64,000 nucleotides of DNA. Origin: Natronocella acetinitrilica (GTDB lineage Bacteria; Pseudomonadota; Gammaproteobacteria; Nitrococcales; Aquisalimonadaceae). Location of the stretch: NCBI RefSeq assembly GCF_024170285.1, contig NZ_JALJXV010000004.1, forward strand, positions 124,001 through 188,000, given 5' to 3'. Both the position numbers and the translations under genes were made by a program. Below the pieces are notes generated by a model. It ran no database searches and was not told the origin of the DNA. It saw only the letters and a program-made list of their open reading frames with translations. This document shows positions 62,681 through 64,000 of the stretch, piece by piece (the stretch's first letter is position 1; each line of letters opens with the position of its first letter).

Positions 62681-64000
62681 GTGTCGGCAGCGCGAGAGAG
62701 TGAGTCCATTCCGTTTACTGCCGGGCTCACTTTTCGCCAGGCGGCGGCCACGCTGCTTATCGTTCTGGTCCTTGGCTTGATTGCCGGTGCCATCGAACTG
62801 ATGACCGACTGGCGCTCCATGCGCGGCGAAATCCGTCAGCAGTCCCACGGAACACTCGAACTGGTGCGGGGCCCGGCCGCCGAGGCCGCCTACCAGTTCA
62901 ACGATGAGCTTGCAGAGCAGGTGGTGGAAGGGCTGTTTGCCAACCGCCAGATTCAGCGTGTTCTGCTGCTGGATGATTTCGGGGGCGTAATCGCCGAGCG
63001 AGATCGCGCTGGTGCCGAGGAACCTGGTCCCCTGGTGACCTGGCTGTTTGGAGACGTGGCGGATTTCAGCATCAACCTCTACCACGGACCGGAGGGGGCC
63101 GGTGGCGAGCACGTCGGCACCCTGGGTGTGACGCTGGCGGAAACGGAAATAGCCAGCAGCTTCATGGAGCGGGGCCTGGTCATCGTCGTGGTAGGCCTCG
63201 CCAAGGCGTTGATCATTTCGGCACTGGTGGTGCTGATTTTCTACTTCATGATCACCCGTCCGCTGCTCGGGCTGCACAGCGCGATCTCACGGATCGATCC
63301 GGCGCGCCCCGGAGCGTGGTCCCGTCCGCGCTTTCGCGGCCACGATCGCGATGAACTCGGCCGCATCGTGGAAAGCCTTGATGCGCTGATGCTGGCCTTC
63401 CAGCAAGGCCTGGAGCAGCGCGACAAGGCCCGTGACGAGAACGTCCGCATGGGGGCCGAACTTGACGTTTCCAGGCGCATTCAGCATATCCTCCTGCCCT
63501 CGGCGGAAGAGCTGGCGGCCATCTCCACACTGGACATCGCAACCTACATGGAAGCGGCAGATGAGGTGGGTGGAGACTACTACGACATCCTCAGTCATGC
63601 CGACGGTGTTCGAATCGGCATCGGTGATGTGACCGGCCATGGCCTTGAGAGTGGGGTGGTCATGCTGATGACCCAGAGCGCCGTGCGCACGATGCTGGCC
63701 AGTGGTGAGGCCGACATCGTCCGGGTCATGGCGGTGCTGAACAACATCATTTACAACAACGTGCAACGCATGGGCTCGGGCAAGAACCTCACCCTGGCGC
63801 TGCTCGATTATCAGCCGGTTTCCGACCGAGCGCCGGCGCTCAATGGCGAGAGTGGGCGTCTGCGCATCAGCGGCCAGCATGAGACCGTCATCGTCATACG
63901 CGCTGATGGCAGTGAACAGGTCATCGACACCGACGAACTGGGTTTCCCGATCGGTCTGGTGGAGGAAATGGCCGAGTTCGTCGGTGAGACCAGCATCACG
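62681..64000 (+). CDS. membrane PP2C/SpoIIE-type serine phosphatase (partial)
   Basis: 440 codons to the right edge, GTG start at 62681. Two transmembrane helices (about 22-41 and 166-191) enclose a periplasmic domain of about 120 residues. A HAMP-like region, a coil (235-270), and a PP2C domain with DEVGGDYYDI at 294-302 and GDVTGHG at 315-321 follow. The layout equals SiaA. It should dephosphorylate the STAS-like protein upon an outside signal. The C-terminus is missing. Confidence 0.88.
   Translation, partial: MSAARESESIPFTAGLTFRQAAATLLIVLVLGLIAGAIELMTDWRSMRGEIRQQSHGTLELVRGPAAEAAYQFNDELAEQVVEGLFANRQIQRVLLLDDFGGVIAERDRAGAEEPGPLVTWLFGDVADFSINLYHGPEGAGGEHVGTLGVTLAETEIASSFMERGLVIVVVGLAKALIISALVVLIFYFMITRPLLGLHSAISRIDPARPGAWSRPRFRGHDRDELGRIVESLDALMLAFQQGLEQRDKARDENVRMGAELDVSRRIQHILLPSAEELAAISTLDIATYMEAADEVGGDYYDILSHADGVRIGIGDVTGHGLESGVVMLMTQSAVRTMLASGEADIVRVMAVLNNIIYNNVQRMGSGKNLTLALLDYQPVSDRAPALNGESGRLRISGQHETVIVIRADGSEQVIDTDELGFPIGLVEEMAEFVGETSIT

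Overview
The window reads as a chromosomal segment of a GC-rich gammaproteobacterium. The gene order mtnA-gyrA-serC-pheA-tyrA-aroA-cmk-rpsA-ihfB-lapA-lapB-pyrF, the neighbouring ubiG/phosphatase/SDR genes, and trpS-scpA-scpB-rluB resemble Pseudomonas and relatives. Smc/ScpAB with ZipA fits a Chromatiales or Ectothiorhodospiraceae type organism, but that placement is inference. I see no tRNA or rRNA gene, CRISPR array, transposase or prophage.

Region 1 (1-16160) is an acetate/carboxylate-use and signalling block. It holds two solute-symporter-type sensor kinases, each preceded by a small membrane protein overlapping it by exactly 11 nt. One of these, with its NtrC-type partner, matches CbrX-CbrA-CbrB. 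The block also holds acs, a large SSS-family symporter with two small accessory genes, and a three-gene operon: cNMP/CBS/nucleotidyltransferase protein, one-domain response regulator, and membrane PAS pseudokinase-exonuclease fusion. I find two sigma-54 type promoters (acs and the symporter). Each has upstream 17-bp palindromes of the form TGTTAC-N5-GTAACA, and a similar palindrome lies before cbrX. Together they suggest a compact CbrAB regulon.

Region 2 (16161-34850) carries gluQ, an aminotransferase, a PilZ-like protein, a 138-bp palindromic repeat, queF, and smc-zipA. A block of about 8 kb (SufE-like protein, DUF5122 beta-propeller lipoprotein, spoVR-yeaH-prkA stress module) then separates zipA from ligA, which normally follows it. 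bolA closes the region.

Region 3 (35055-46624) carries a Sua5/YciO protein, trpS, scpA-scpB-rluB, a small Ycf46-like protein, a YciK-like SDR, a phytoene-synthase-like protein, a mupP-like phosphatase, ubiG, and the divergent MTA-salvage pair mtaD/mtnA. A DUF3301 protein and a periplasmic cyclophilin follow.

Region 4 (46788-60675) carries gyrA, the serine and aromatic amino acid operon, cmk, rpsA, ihfB, lapAB, pyrF (no canonical start codon at the expected place) and a ComEA-like protein.

Region 5 (60839-64000) is a signalling cassette: diguanylate cyclase, SiaB/slr1658-like ATP-binding protein, STAS-like antagonist and a membrane PP2C phosphatase cut by the window edge. It looks like a partner-switch system controlling c-di-GMP, analogous to SiaABCD.
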